A stretch of DNA of 64,000 nt from Hoplostethus atlanticus (taxonomy: Eukaryota > Chordata > Actinopteri > Trachichthyiformes > Trachichthyidae). Positions 24,750-38,200 of this stretch are shown one piece after another (within the stretch, counting starts at the first letter, position 1; each line of letters opens with the position of its first letter). Below the pieces are notes generated by a model. The model did no database searches. It saw only the letters and a list, made by a program, of their open reading frames with translations, and had not been told where the DNA came from. The stretch is from assembly GCA_034670405.1 (NCBI GenBank), contig JAXDDX010000034.1, positions 3,432,501 through 3,496,500 on the forward strand, in the 5' to 3' direction. The position numbers and the translations under genes are program-made.

Positions 24750-27700
24750 TATGCACGCTGTGTGGATTGGCACGGATTCCATCAGATAAACTGTGTGCGG
24801 TGTTGAGTGTTTATTTTCGATCACACTCAAAGTGTCAGCTGCATGGCTCTCCGGCTCTCCGGCTCTCCGGCACCGCTGCATCATTCCGTTGCAGATGCCT
24901 GTACCGGATTTATTTTGACTTCTGGGTTGATTTTGCGTTGATATACTAGGTATTTTATTAGCTCGCTGTGGTGTTGAGGAATTTGTGAATTGTTGCAGTG
25001 AATGCTGGTATGCTGTTATATTATAAGCATGACTAATCAGTTTCATCTAGTAAGTTCAAGCCACAGGATCCTTGTGTGAATGCATTATGGATCATAATGT
25101 GATAATTTCCCCACAATAGCCCCACACTGCTACCAATCAAATACCCAGATATTAAATGGTAAGGGAAAAACAGAACAGCATAACATGACACAGCACAATG
25201 CAATGCATCATAGCATTTTGTTCAAAACAATCGTGTTACAACGTGTCTATTCGGTTTATTAGCACATTAAGAAAAGTCTTCCGGTACAAGAAAATCTAAC
25301 ATAACATAATGTAAAATAACACAGCGTAACATTGTCTGCTGTAGGCCCGCTGCCCATGGTGTCCAAGGCTACCCATGTCATCGTTCCTCTGGTGGAGGAG
25401 CTGGAGGACGAGGGCTGGGAGGCCAAGATCGTAGAGCAGAACGGCAAGAAGATCAAGCTGTCCGTCAACTCCTCACCTAAAGCTGTGATTGGCCTGTACG
25501 GGCTCACCGTGATGACTCGTTCCGCAAAGGGCGGGGCGGGCACTACTCACGACTCCGGCCAGAACATCACAATGCTGTTCAACCCTTGGTGTGAAGGTAA
25601 GAATGCTGGTGGACGTGTGATAGCGGGAGGAAGGGTGGGAAAGGTGTAGATGGATTGAGGGCAGGAATGTGGAAGGGATGGAGAAGAAAGAGAGAGAAAG
25701 AGAAAGAAAGCGCTACGCAACAGATGTCTGGCGTGAATCGCATATTTCCTTTAGTTTTAAGATAAAATACTTTGCAAAAGTCAATATTTCTCTTGCAGCT
25801 GAAGTGCCAGACACAATCCAAGTACCAGGAAAAGCTATAACCGGAAGATAGCCTCGGTATCATCATCATCAGCAGCAAACACTGGCCCAAAACAGGGTAT
25901 TTAGCCTCTCCATTTCTTAGAGGAGTGCCAATGTCACTTTACACACGGGTGGGAAAGGCCAACTCACCACACAAGGACGTGTTGCCATCCATCAAGAAGC
26001 CACAGTGTGACCCTGTGTGTGACTGTGGGAGTTACATAATTCTACTGGCTGGGGTTCAGGGCTGTTGGCTCACATGCTTGTGCCCACTTTCATGCCAAGT
26101 TGGCTACCAAGTTGAGCTACATGTCTGATCAAAACTTGCAGTTCCTTGTGTAAAGATAGAGCAAAACGTCTCATCGTCTATTCTGCACGGCGTCTTTCAG
26201 TTTGCTGAGCACGGGCAAATGATTCGCACAGGATATTGATTCACAAAATCTTTTTTATTTTGCAACACAGCAAAATAAGACCTCGGCTGGATAAAAAAGC
26301 AGCCTGTCTTTGATTATGGGGTGTAGCTGCTCTTGGCAGCAAGCCCAATCTCCGTTTCAATCGGTTCTTCCCCAGCCCAATCTCTACTCTCATAAAAGTC
26401 AAAATTCCACAATTACTGTATAAACTGCCACGGGGCTAGAGCACAGTAATGCTGTAGCTGGTGGCACTCTTTCCTCCCTACCTCTCTCTTTTTACTGCCT
26501 CCATCTATATTCTCTCTCTTTATGGCTTTCACTACCAGTCTTCCTGCTCTCTCTTGCTCTCTCTTTCATGAGCTCACTCCATCCTTCTCTTCTCTGACCC
26601 CCCCCACCCTATCTCTGCTCGCCAGAGATATCCAGTATGGAGTGAGAACCATAACAATCACAGCTGCCAGATCCTGTCAGCCCTCTAAAGCTTCTGCACC
26701 GCCCTCCACTTTCTCTTGAAAAACCTCAACACATTCCCCTTGCTGTGTTTTACTCCACTCCACCACCCCTCCCTCCCTCACGAGCATAACTTCCCCTTTT
26801 TCTCTCACCCCTCCACCTCCCCCCGACTTCCCTCGTAACCTCTTAGTGCCCCTTCCTTCCACTTGCTCTCTCCCATGTCCATCTCCAGCTCCAGCCCTTT
26901 CACTTTTCTGTCTTCTCTCTTTCTCTCTCTCTCTCTTTGTGATTTTCTCTCTCCCGCTCACGTCGGTGTGTCAACAGCGAGAGACCAAACAGATGGAAAT
27001 AGGAGAGACGCAGAGAGAGAGAGAGAGAGAGAAAGAAACTCATCATGTCAGGGCCGCACACGCCCCCGCTGTAGCGCTGATGTCACTCAAGGCAGACCAT
27101 TTCCCCCTACATGAATGCAGGCCCCACTGCAAGGTCCATGTATTCATTGTGTTTCTTAACCATTTCCTGGCCTCAGGGACTCTTTCACATGTTTTGTGAA
27201 AAGAAATCACATTCTTAGCTGGATTCGTCACTGAAGTACTCTAACTAAGGGTCATAGGCCACTTTCACAAGGAATAAACCAAGATGTTGCCATGTCTTTT
27301 CAGTGGGATCCTCATTCCTCAGGAGAGGTCACATCAGTGAAACAGACCCCACATGTTCCACAGAAAAAGCTCAACACTCGATCGGGGCATTGTACGGTGT
27401 ATGCTGTCATTGTTGTCTAGCTTTGTGTATAAATAGTAATAGTGCGCTGGTGTCTTTCCAGAGGACACGGTGTTCCTGGACGATGAGGAGGAGAGGAAGG
27501 AGTACGTGCTGAACGACATTGGGAGAATCTACTATGGCACAGAGAAACAAATAGGCGCTCGCACGTGGAATTTTGGACAGGTATGAAGACAAAATGTGAC
27601 TTAAAGGTGCCGTGTGTAGCATTTTAAAACATCAGTATATCATTGTCAAATTTATTGTGATATCTTGGCGTAATTACTGTAAACCAATCCACTCTTTAAA

Positions 27701-30700
27701 TGTGGTAATGATTTATTGATGTTAAAATGCTACATGTGGCACCTTTAAAGTTTAAAATGATTCCATGACCCCAAAATATGACCAAAATTCCCATTTGAAG
27801 GAATTATTTTCCATAGCAAAATCAGTTATATGTGATGCCTTCACTTTAGTTCCAAGAGGGGATCCTGGAGGCATGTCTGTTTGTCCTGGAGAAGAGTGAG
27901 ATCCCTCCATCTGGTCGAGGGGACACAGTCAACGTGGTCAGGGTCATATCTGCCATGGTAAGTAATTCAATTTTGTTTTCTAACGAGTATTTCAATTTCA
28001 ATTCGGGGCAAACTTTTTGCGATTGATAGCATCACTGTCCTCCTCTTTTCAGATAAATGCCCAGGATGACTTTGGGGTGCTGGTGGGGAACTGGTCGGGA
28101 AATTACTCTGACGGAGTCTCTCCTACGGCCTGGAGCAGCAGCGTGGAGATCCTCAGGAAATACCACACCTCCAACGGGACGCCTGTGTCGTACGGACAGT
28201 GTTGGGTCTTCTCTGGGGTCACTACGACAGGTGTGAGATGAGAGACAGCTTGTGTGTGGATGTGAGAGAGGGTGGGCCTTAGTTGGGGATGGAAAGAAGC
28301 TGTGTACCGCATGTGTGTGTTGGTGTGTGCATGCATGTGCAAATGCCACAAAGGAAACCCAAGAGTGCGTCTGCAAATTACTTTTATTGTGGCTCCTCTG
28401 CTTCCTGCCTATCAAGCTCTTCTCATTAGCTCTCTCTGCTCTGTAAGAGAACACTTGATTCATAGTGCATGCAGGCGTGATCCCTCGCGTGCTAGCTAGC
28501 TGACCTTAGCACATAGCATCGCCCCTGATAGCAACAAATAGCTCATGTCTACCCTAAATACCCTCCTTCTGCATTCCGGTCATACCTACTACTTTTGTCA
28601 GAGACACGTGTTCCCTCAGCCAGGATCATAAAGTTCCATGAGACCATGCAAGTGGTCTCTCAGTTGAGGTGTCCGGAGTGATTTTGCTCAGGCCTAAGCA
28701 CTTAGAAACATAATTCAATTATAATGCTGCCTGTTGACTTCTGAAGCTTTTTGTTGCAATCACCCTCTTTCTCTTCCTCTCTCCAGTGCTCAGGTGTCTT
28801 GGCATACCCTCCCGCAGTGTGACCAACTTCCAGTCTGCCCATGATACTGATGTGTCCCTCACTACAGACATATATTTGGATGAGAATATGGAGCCAATTG
28901 ACTACCTCAACTCTGACTCTGTCTGGTAAGATAGTTAGTGTACCTTCATGGGGCCAGGGCTCTCTGTGAAGAACATTGCCATCTGCCAAAAGTAAATACA
29001 TGCCATAGGAATGCACTGTATATTTAGATCTGCTCTGAGCTGCTTCCCTTCTAACGACACAACCCAAAGCTATCATGCTCTGTCAATTATCCACTCTCGA
29101 CTCTTCTCACATTGTGGAGGATAATTGCATTAGTGCAGCATTGTAAATTGAACCTTTATCGGGTATAAGGTAAAACAATTTGTGTCTCTCAAATGACCGC
29201 TTGCCATTTTTCTTGTGCCCTCTGGTGGATGCAGAATCTATAATCTAAACCTATAACATGTGAAGCAATCTTACAAGGGGCCTCGGCCTAACATCACATA
29301 ATTCCAACAATGTACAGGAACTTCCATGTATGGAATGACTGCTGGATGGCCAGACTAGACCTGCCCCTTGGTCATGGAGGTTGGCAGGCTGTTGACTCCA
29401 CCCCCCAGGAGACCAGCCAGGGCACCTTCCGCTGTGGCCCCGCCTCCATCAATGCCATCCGCTCCGGCCATGTGTACCTCAAACATGACACGCCCTTTGT
29501 CTTTGCTGAGGTGAGTGCTTCGTGTTTCGTAGTGTTTATTGCAAGGAGCTTGCAATACTAGGGGTGGCTCCCAATAGATGCGTTGGGAACTGGCTTGACT
29601 ATGTAAGGAGTGAAATAGGAATCTTTTTGAATTATTTAGTGCTTTTCAGACCAAATGCTCTACGCTAGCAGCATACATTATTAGGACTGTATGCTCGGGT
29701 AACTTGGTTCCCCTGAGATCAAGACCAAATCTCCTCAGATGCAGTGATTTACAGGGCAATTAAAGTAGTGGAGTGGAGTGGAATGCTTTACCCATCTAAA
29801 TCGCAGGATTACAAAATACTTAATCTAACAAACCTTGCCTAATATCTGGCCTTAATAGGTTTTAACTAATCTTCTATTCTCCATGCTTCATGGAGAGCCC
29901 AATGGTAGATCATCTCTAAGGGATGTCTCGTACCTTTTCAGGGAAGATTTCATGAATTCTGACGTTTGAGATGATCGTGTCTGTTGGTAATTTACCATCA
30001 GGTGAACAGTGATAAGATCTACTGGCAGAGGAACCTGGATGGGACCTTCAACCAGATCCACAGTGAGAAGAAAGCCATTGGCCACCACATCAGCACCAAG
30101 GCAGTGGGCTCCGACGAGCGGTCAGACATCACACACCTCTACAAACACCATGAAGGTACTGACACTCATCACAGTTCTAGTTTAGGGTGATCTCCCAGAC
30201 ACTCTCTGGTGCCATCTCAAAATGTAAGAAGTTCACTGCTCCATAGATATTTGTGCTGCATTCAGATCCCTCTCGTCTGACCTCAAAAGCACACCTGCTC
30301 ACCTGCTCTTCCCCATATTCAAATATTTCTTACTGGTTGCTTTGGTTGGAAAGAGTGTGCACCGTATCTCTTGCATCTGTCCATCTGTCCACCTCTGAAG
30401 GAATGAAGTGCACTCCTCTACATCTCCCTGCTTCACCCCTCTCTCCCAGGTTCGGAAGAGGAACGCATCGCTGTGGAGACAGCCAGTCTCTATGGCACCA
30501 AGCCTGACGTCTACTCCACTTCCATGGCGGAGGATGTGAGCGTGGAGGTGAGGATGGAGGGCGAGGGGCCCAGGATGGGTGCCGATGCCAAGCTGAGCAT
30601 TGTGGTGAAGAACATGAGCTCGCAGCCCCGCCAGACTACGCTGCACAGCCAGGTGGCCGTCATGTACTACACTGGAGTGCTGAAGGGCACCGTCAAGAAG

Positions 30701-31764
30701 GACCAAATGCCTGTTGAGCTCATGCCCAATGAAGGTTAGCTTTCTACTAGTGTTAGCATGCAGGGACACAGGGAACTATACGTCATCGCCCCAAATGTGG
30801 TGTGGGACTGGGCAGAATCCATTGTTTCTAAACCTATCCCAACCCAGCTATTACATATTATCATGTCTTACAGATATGTAATCATTTTTCTGTATCTACC
30901 CCCCCCACACACACAGTGAAGACTATTGACTGGGTGCTGCCCTACCAGCAATACCAAGACCAACTGGTGGATCAGGCAGCCCTGATGCTGACCCTGTGTG
31001 GAAGGGTCATGCAGACCCAGCAAGTCTTAGCCAACCAGACCACCTTCAGGCTCCGTACACCTGACCTCAGCATCCAGGTAGGTTTCCGATTAGCTTTAGC
31101 AGTTAGCTTAGCATAGTTAGCATTCCAATGCAGCATCACATCTGCGCAACTGCATAAAGTTAGTTCAGGAATGTACTCACTTCTAGGAATTTCAGGAATG
31201 ATGTCTTGCCATGAGAAAAGTGTTAGTTCACCCCTCCTATCTCACTTTCTGTTTAAAAACAGCAGAAATACTTAAGATAACAAGCATGGAGCGTGATGAT
31301 TTGTAGTAGTTTGAGTGGTACTCTGTATGTGTTTCTGGCAGCCTTTGGGAAATGCCGTGGTTGGTGAGGAGATGGCAGCCAAGATCACCTTCACCAACCC
31401 GCTGCCACGAACACTGAGCAATGTGCTCTTCCGAGTTGAGGGACTGGGCCTGCAGAAGGGCCATGCTGTCATTGTGGGGTAAGACACCGAGGAATCTCCC
31501 TCTCACCCACACTACAAACACACACCCACACACAGTGTTCAAATCATTGTTGTCCATATAAACTTCTCCAGTTGAGGGTGTGAGATTGAATCTAACCTGC
31601 TCCTGCTTCTCCCCCTCAGTGACGTTGGCGGTCACTCCACGGTGACGGTGACGGAGCACTTCATCCCCACCCAGCCGGGACCCAGGAAGCTGGTGGCGTC
31701 TCTGGACTGTAAACAGCTCACACAGGTCCACGGGGTGGCTGACATCGTCGTCCTGGAGAAATGA
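21229..31764 (+). CDS. tgm1: Transglutaminase, TGM1 type (membrane-anchored)
   Basis: Transglutaminases are calcium-dependent enzymes that form glutamine-lysine isopeptide cross-links; TGM1 acts at the plasma membrane of epithelial cells. Exons: 21229-21502, 21628-21819, 25345-25596, 27462-27580, 27850-27957, 28053-28230, 28787-28925, 29318-29510, 30002-30155, 30450-30734, 30917-31077, 31342-31478, 31620-31764. They total 2337 nt (778 aa; human TGM1 817). The N-terminus has the Cys cluster KMCPCCCQR, matching the acylated anchor of TGM1. The beta-sandwich segment begins [12 protein letters not shown]. The core carries SYGQCWVF (Cys365), [10 protein letters not shown] (His424) and QAVDSTPQE (Asp447). 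Their spacings of 59 and 23 residues equal human TGM1 (C377, H436, D459), so the triad looks intact. Two C-terminal barrel domains follow, ending IVVLEK. The start follows a CTCTCCCAG acceptor. Synteny supports tgm1; fish carry extra TGM1-like paralogues, so the exact orthologue is less certain. Confidence 0.93.
22034..23430 (+). mobile_element. Penelope-like retroelement fossil with GIY-YIG domain
   Basis: The segment lies in the second coding intron of the transglutaminase gene, same strand. It encodes the end of a Penelope-like polyprotein: a Cys-rich [12 protein letters not shown] stretch, then the GIY-YIG endonuclease signature [23 protein letters not shown] around 22,470-22,540, then ARHFNSVGH and [19 protein letters not shown], ending near 22,795. 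Stops at about 22,446 and 22,556 and frame changes show it is dead. The 3' part has GACGAAGGCTTTTAGCCG followed by AAACGTTC near 23,275, a tail motif typical of these elements. No reverse-transcriptase core is seen, so the copy is 5' truncated next to an AC run at about 22,015. The 3' limit is approximate. Confidence 0.85.
23431..25344 (+). other. Rest of transglutaminase intron 2
   Basis: No exon or other gene is recognised. It contains a 43-bp (AC)n run at 24706-24748 and a short CCGGCTCT triplicate near 24,850. The branch to the next exon ends in CTGCTGTAG before 25,345. Confidence 0.5.
24706..24748. repeat. (AC)n microsatellite
   Basis: About 21 perfect AC units inside a transglutaminase intron, a probable length polymorphism. 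Confidence 0.95.
27601..27752. mobile_element. MITE with terminal inverted repeats in a transglutaminase intron
   Basis: The left end TTAAAGGTGCCGTGTGTAGC, followed by ATTTTAAAACATCA, is mirrored on the right by TGATGTTAAAATGCTACATG followed by TGGCACCTTTAAA. The arms are 50 bp or more long, at roughly 85-90% identity by eye, around a short AT-rich centre. There is no coding capacity. It lies between the exons ending at 27,580 and starting at 27,850. The superfamily is not certain. Confidence 0.8.
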
Positions 31765-33030
31765 GATGGAACCGACAAGATCACTTCCTGTCCCCGTCCG
31801 TCTGTCTCACTTCACTGTATTCTTGTAGTCTTTCTAAAGACTTGATTTGACAGCCTCGTATGATATGAAAAGCGAGAGCAAAGATTTCTGTATTTTAAAT
31901 TATCTCGTGCATTTTGTATTTCAACAAAAAAAAAACAGTTTTATATTTTGATTTTAAAACTTTGAATAGACAACGGCTACTGCAATACCAGTATTATTGT
32001 TTAACTGTTTGTTTTAAATATGATAAATTCACACTTGTGCCTTGCCCTGTAATAGTGCTAACTCCAAACTATGTTGAGTAAGCACAGCAAATTAAGATGC
32101 TTTAATTAAAAGGCATTAGTACTGAAGTTACTGTTGTAGCAAATATCACCTAAATATCACTATTTAACCTCACAGCATGTCCTAATATAAGTCTGTTTCA
32201 CTGAACAAATCATTTTAAGTTGCAGAAAGTCGGGTCATCATTTCATGATAATGTATATATGTGTATCCTTCTTAAAGCCTATTTCAAGATGCTTACGCTT
32301 TAACAATGAGCTGGCTTTCGCATGCTGATACTATGTTTGAAAAGTATTGTCAGACAAAATGTGCCAAACATGGCTTACATGAAGGACAAGCACTTCTATG
32401 AAATGCGTTATAAGGGAATAATGCCAAAATCTACTTTTATGTTTGTTGTTTTGCAAAAGAAGATACCGCCCCCCCCCCCACATTTAGTTGTTTTATGAGA
32501 TTTGAGATTATTTGCTGTAAATATGAATGGAAATACAATCCTATGCCATCAGTGAATTGCATTGCTTGCCATTGAGATGGTTAAATCCAACTTTCCATAC
32601 TAATATGACACACTGAAATACTGAAAAAACAACTGTACATCTACGGGAACATGACTAAAAAGTCATCTCAGGCAATGCAATTTGATGATGTCATAAGATG
32701 ATGAGTTTTCCAACAAGCGATTGCTCTGAATGTCTTGTGTGTGCTTACCCATGACACTGTGTTTAACACTGAATCAGTATTATGTTGCTATGCCTCCTTG
32801 CCAAGTCTTTTTTATTGTCACTGTAAATTGTAGCCACTCATGTCAGAATAGAGACTACAATGGCCTCAATTCACCTCCCAGGCCTGGTTTTAGTCTTTTT
32901 ACTCCAGCATTCAAAGTACAATGTGAAGGAAACTATTTTATTAACTTTATAATATACTATTTATCTACCTGGATGTTTTTTATTATTATTATTATCTGTG
33001 TTATATTGCTAATAAAACAAATACAGTCAG
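31765..33030 (+). other. Transglutaminase 3' untranslated region
   Basis: About 1.25 kb of AT-rich DNA follows the TGA and ends with a strong poly(A) signal, GCTAATAAAAC (AATAAA at 33011-33016). No other gene lies between. A poly-C tract occurs near 32,468. Confidence 0.6.
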
Positions 33031-33239
33031 ATGATGAGCCCTCTCCTGAGTTATTTGTATTCTCATACCACGATTAGACATGCCTTTGCTGGTAGGAAAG
33101 GATAAAACAATGACGTAATCCAGATCAGAGGGAAAGCAAGTACTTACCTGTAACTTTCCAACTCTGGCATACACTCTTTTTTTCATGTAGAAACATTTTT
33201 GCCACAATGTATGAGCTTTAAGATACCTATAAGATATAT

Positions 33240-33990
33240 ACAGTACCAGTCAAAAGTTTGGACACACATAGAAGGGTTTTTCTTTATTTTTACTACTTTG
33301 CACATTTTAGAATAAATGCATCAACTTCACTATTTATATTTGTTTAAGAAACTCATTTCAAACATAAGCCTTTAGATCAAAATGTCTTTAAGATCATGAG
33401 AAACAGTTAGGTGCGTGCAAGCCGTTCTTCTTGGTGTACGCCACTCATGCACTCGCCCACTTGTGGAGAATATAGTGAAGGATGTCTCATCTGACCAGAT
33501 CGCTTTTTTATACATCTCTGTGCCTATGGTTTTTGCACCACTCAACGCTCAAATGTGCGTTTGTCTGTGTAACGAGGGGTTTATGCACTGCAACCCTACT
33601 ATAACATCCCTCTCTATGTAGTTGTCGACGGCTGTTCTTGCTGGCAGTCTGATCACGTCCTGAATTGACACTCAGTCAGCCTGAGAAAGAGTTGCTCTTC
33701 TGCTTTTCTTACATATCGCACTAACGCACGAGCATCACGGTCATCGAATGTGAGATTTCGACCACAATTTCCGGCCCTATTCACTGATGTCTTTCCCGTA
33801 GATGTAAATGCAGATGTCACTTTAGTTACTGTTCCTATTGAAACACTAGCCAGTTGGGTCTTTGTGACTGAAGCTCCTGCCATCCGGGCTCCAATAATGA
33901 AGCCTCTTTCAAAGTCATTTAGATCTTTTCCTCGTGCCAACTTGATCCAAAATCGTGGCCTTCTCAGCATTTTTATACATGACACAGAGC
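33240..33990 (-). mobile_element. Tc1-family DNA transposon, internally damaged copy
   Basis: CAGTACCAGTCAAAAGTTTG followed by GACACAC, directly after TATA at 33,240, is a characteristic Tc1-type terminal sequence. On the minus strand, 33985-33653 encodes the N-terminal helix-turn-helix part of a Tc1 transposase (DLNDFERGFIIGARMAGASV, then GKTSVNRAGNCGRN). Further on, about 33640-33415, lies a degraded catalytic part (NAHLSVEWCKNHRHRD, then a WSDE-like region and GRVHEWRTP), with stops and frame changes. No matching inverted end is found beyond 34,000, so the copy is truncated on that side. It is a dead element between the transglutaminase and abhd4 genes. Confidence 0.85.
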
Positions 33991-34689
33991 ATGATGTTAA
34001 TTTCTTAATTGGATCATGCAGTACACACATATATAAAAAATCGCTAATATGTGTGATCATGATGTAGGTCAAAATTGAGCCCACACAGAAACCCAAACCA
34101 CACTGTGTAAGCCTACAAAAAAATGGGTAAATACTGACCTCTACTGGTGATGCCACAAAATGCACCACATGTAGACTTCTATGGTATACACAAAGGACAG
34201 GGCTTCCCTTTGAAATAATTAGAGTACATGCAGCCAATTAATAACATGCCACATCCATTAAGTAAGTCAGTTGAGCGAGACATACATAGGGTAAGGGTAA
34301 TACATAGGACATTAAACATGCATACAGATCAGACAGACAGGCATGTTTTGTTGGTCATAGACAGGCTTTTATTGATTTCATGGTATAAAACAGACAACAG
34401 TTTGATACAGTATCAGCCCAGAGGGTCAAATCAAAAGGAGAGGTCAAAGAAAATAATAAAATTCACATAGTATTGCACTGGCACATGTCGAGAGCCTGAT
34501 ACAGTAGCCATGTAGCTACCCAAGGACATACTGTATATTCTCAGTTGCCTATAAACCTGAAGTAGTGTTCAAAGTCTTATTGTTGGTGTAACATTGAACA
34601 ATTGTATTTATACACTGAAAGAAACTTTAGAGTTGAATTAAAACCTTCGACTGATGCACATGATAGGACTACACTGACTTTTAGGAGAG

Positions 34690-34756
34690 TCTGGCCCACT
34701 GGTCACCTTAACCGATATATGCCAAGATGAGTGGGTAAGGTGACCAATGGGCCAAA
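34690..34756. other. Near-perfect 20-bp inverted repeat
   Basis: The left arm TGGCCCACTGGTCACCTTA and the right arm TAAGGTGACCAATGGGCCA pair with one mismatch and one bulge around a loop of about 27 bases. It may fall in the 3' UTR of abhd4, where the transcript could form the stem. Confidence 0.75.
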
Positions 34757-35152
34757 CTCTGTCTTTAAATGATAAATAGTTATAAATGAATAATGTTACA
34801 TTGAAAAAAAAAAATCATAAATCCGTTTTAAAAAATGACAGTTGAATTTCAAAATAATAGCATACATAACTTAGAGAGAACTTAATCGAGTTAAATATTG
34901 TTCCGATCCAGTGAGTAAGCGGTTCATGTTGCTAAAAACAACCCAAAACTGTTACTGTAACTTCAGGATTCAGAACAACATGTCAAACTAAATTACATTC
35001 AAACCACATGCTGGCCAAAAATATCATCCTTCAGTCCAACTTATTGCAGTTTTGAAGCCACATCCAGAAATGGTATACTTTCAGTCCCTGTATACACACT
35101 TCCAGTCCAGATCAATACATACACTCACACTATACTCTCTCTAAGGCACATA

Positions 35153-35156
35153 TGCC

Positions 35157-35187
<31 letters not shown>

Positions 35188-35208
35188 ACACACGCGCACA
35201 CACACACA
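35153..35208. repeat. Poly-C followed by (AC)n
   Basis: About 18 consecutive C are followed by some 18 AC/GC units, immediately downstream of the abhd4 stop codon on its transcribed strand. Confidence 0.9.
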
Positions 35209-35209
35209 A

Positions 35210-38200
35210 TCAATCCACAGAGCTACATATATTTTCAACCACTTTGTTGAACTCTTCTGGCTGGTCAGCATAGACATGGTGAGAGGCGTCGTTTATCAAC
35301 TGGACAGCGAGAAAAAAGAGACAGAAAAAAAAACACATACTTTAGCAATCAGAGTCAACAGCTTATTTCCTCTTGTGTCAGTGTAGGAAAAATGTCATCT
35401 TGTAATTGGATTGGATAATGTCTCCCTCATGACCTTGTGTCTCTAGCCTTCAACCCCCCATCCCTACTCACCAGCACCCTGGTGCGGGTCGGGCTCCTGA
35501 TGTGGACCACTTCGTCCCCGGATGAGCTGTCGACCCAGGACCGTGCTCCGTACAGCATGGTGAGGGGCATGGAGGGGGGCAGCTGATGAACCCGCTGCAG
35601 CATGGGCCTCTTAGCCCAGCCCAAAGACTCCGTCAAGGCCCGGAAGCCCACCTCACCACTGGGGGGGGGGGGGGAGTAGGGGGGTATAGGGATGTGGGAA
35701 GAGGAGGGACGCAGATGGGTTGAAGAAGCAAAAGGTGGAAAAGGATGGAAACGGAATTAAAAAGGGGCACAAGTGAGATCTTTACTGTCTTTTACCGGTT
35801 GATAGGGTTATTGATCAATACCAATGACTAAAGATGTGACTTCTTCGCCAGGTGCTGAGATTTCTGACTTTCAAAAAAAAAAAATCACTTCCTGGTCCGT
35901 ACACTGGTCCAACTGCTCAGTGATGGAGGACTGGGTGCTACAACTGAGTGACGTCGCGAGACATTTCAGCCACCGAGGCCAAAAAGTATCATGATAGATT
36001 TCCTCTTTACCGGACATTTCTATCGGATCTCTGCTCTAATAATTCAGCCTAGTCGTCTCGTTTGTGAAAATGTGATTTTTTTTTGTGTGTGTGTCAATTA
36101 CAGGCCACCATAATTCAAGGGGACAAGAAGGTTGGGGCTGGGCGGAGGAAATAAGTTCTATCAATGTTGTTGCAATTCTACTAGTCACAGATAGAGGTCG
36201 ATAAAGGTCATAGATTACTTAATGCCCTTAAAAAAATAAAGAAAAAAAGAATACATTATGAGTGAAATTAGAAGGTTATAAGTGGTAATCATTGTTGGGC
36301 ACATAACTATTTTTTTTAAATTATATTTGTATTAGCGATCCAACATAAGAAGCGTCATTTGACATACCTTGGGGTCTGGGCGTTACAGTGGTAGATGTAC
36401 TGCGTCATAGTGTCATCGTCAAAGAGATCTTCGAATTTGCTCTTGAAGTCAGGACGGAATCTGTTGACCAAGCCTGGACCTGAACGCATCATACACTGAG
36501 ATGAGACGAGGCAGTAGCACGGCATAGCAGTAGATGACCACAAACGCACCGTATTGTGTCTTACCCAAGGGGCCTGCCGCTCTAATGACAGCCAGCGGGT
36601 TGAAGAGGGATACCACTCCTGCTATAGCCTTCACCCAGCGCGGAGGGGGCGGCCTCTTCGCCACCTCGGCCCCCGGAGCTTGACCTCCCTCGGTCTCGTC
36701 CCCTGGCTGGGGGCGCTCGGGGAAACCCCACGGGTCTACCAGGATGAGGTGGGCCACCCTGAAAAATGTTGTATCAATATTTATCCGGATGCTGTTATTG
36801 CATCCCAAGCAGACTTTTGAGCTACTTACTCGCTAAATCATAAATATTACAGTGAGTATTTATACAGCACCAGCTTCCCAGTTTCATGTGATCCCTAATT
36901 CTAAAATGATTCTACTTTAAAAGAAACCCTTGTACTTGACTTCAAGAGACTAGGGGAAGAAAAAAAATCGCTATGAAAACACCAAAATAAATATGGCGCC
37001 GCTGTGGCACTTCAGTGATTAGAGGAATAAACTGACATTTGGGATTTTTGTTGCTTATTTGTCTTTTCTGTTTACTTGCCACAATGTAGAGAAAATGGTG
37101 TTCATTTCCCTGAAAATCATTTATTACGGCTAGACATGAGGGTCTAGTGAAAAAGGAAAGGCTAACAATCAAAATAGTAGCAAGACACTGAATCATATCA
37201 TAGCATTATTACCTAGAAGGGTACTGGATGGCGTACGAGGTAGCCAGGTACCCCCCCAGACTGTGGCCCAGCAGAATCATGTTCTCCGTGCCTGTCGACT
37301 GTCTCCACAGTTCAATGGAGTTGACGAACTGCTCCTCGGCCCGGGCGGCGTCCGTGGCGAAGGGGGGCCTGGAGCTCCGGCCGAAGCCCAGGACGTCGAA
37401 GGCGTACACGGGCCGCGAGCGGCTCAGCGCGTCCAGGTTCCTGATCCACAGGCCTACCCCTCCTCCGAAGCCATGGATCATCACCAGGGGGATCTTAGGA
37501 GCTGGAGGAGAAAGGAAGGGAGGAGTAGAGAGAGTAAGAATCCAGGGCAGAATGCAAGCGGCGCGATCTGGAAAGGTCGCAGGTTGACGCACCTTCCTCT
37601 GCAGGTTTGCGAACCTGCTTGTTGGTGAGGGTGAGAGTCCATATCCTGTCTTGGTTTGGGAGGGTCACAAACCTGGCCCACAGGTCATTCTGAATACCTG
37701 TAGTGACCAGACAAAGAGGCCTAACCGTTAGTCTATCATCAGTGAGGCTCCGTGTACATTACAGTGACATAACAGTTGCCTTTAAGAGTGTCAAATTACA
37801 CTTGGCTCAGGGTAAGGAAGTGGCGGCTAGATCAGCAGTAACAACATCATTCTCATCAGCTTTTGTAAAGTTTTGTAAATTCAGATTATTTCCTAGTTTC
37901 CACAGTTGCAGTTTCCCGCTGCAGGAGAAAGTCAAACCATCCTCCTGATGCCATTTACTTCCGACATCAGCCAATCAGAAAAGGTTCTTACAGGCGAGGA
38001 TCTTGGCCTCTGTGCTCTTCAAAAGGGACATGGAGGTCGGACGCCAGGAGGGCCACCAGCCCCAAAACGAACTTGGCCTGATGTTAGAGGAGGTGGAGAG
38101 AAAGAGAGGAGAAATGGAAAGAATTAAGAGCCAGAAGATAGCACGGGGGATGGATGGTGCAGGGTGAATGCTGGATAGAATACCGGGTAAAAGGTCAGCA

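Larger units (their letters stand above)
33991..35209. other. Intergenic DNA and probable abhd4 3' untranslated region
   Basis: No coding sequence recognised. Read on the minus strand, AATAAA (TTTATT at 34368-34373) could be the abhd4 poly(A) signal, giving a 3' UTR of about 0.84 kb. A near-perfect 20-bp hairpin (34690-34756) and a poly-C/AC tract (35155-35208) are listed separately. Confidence 0.4.
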
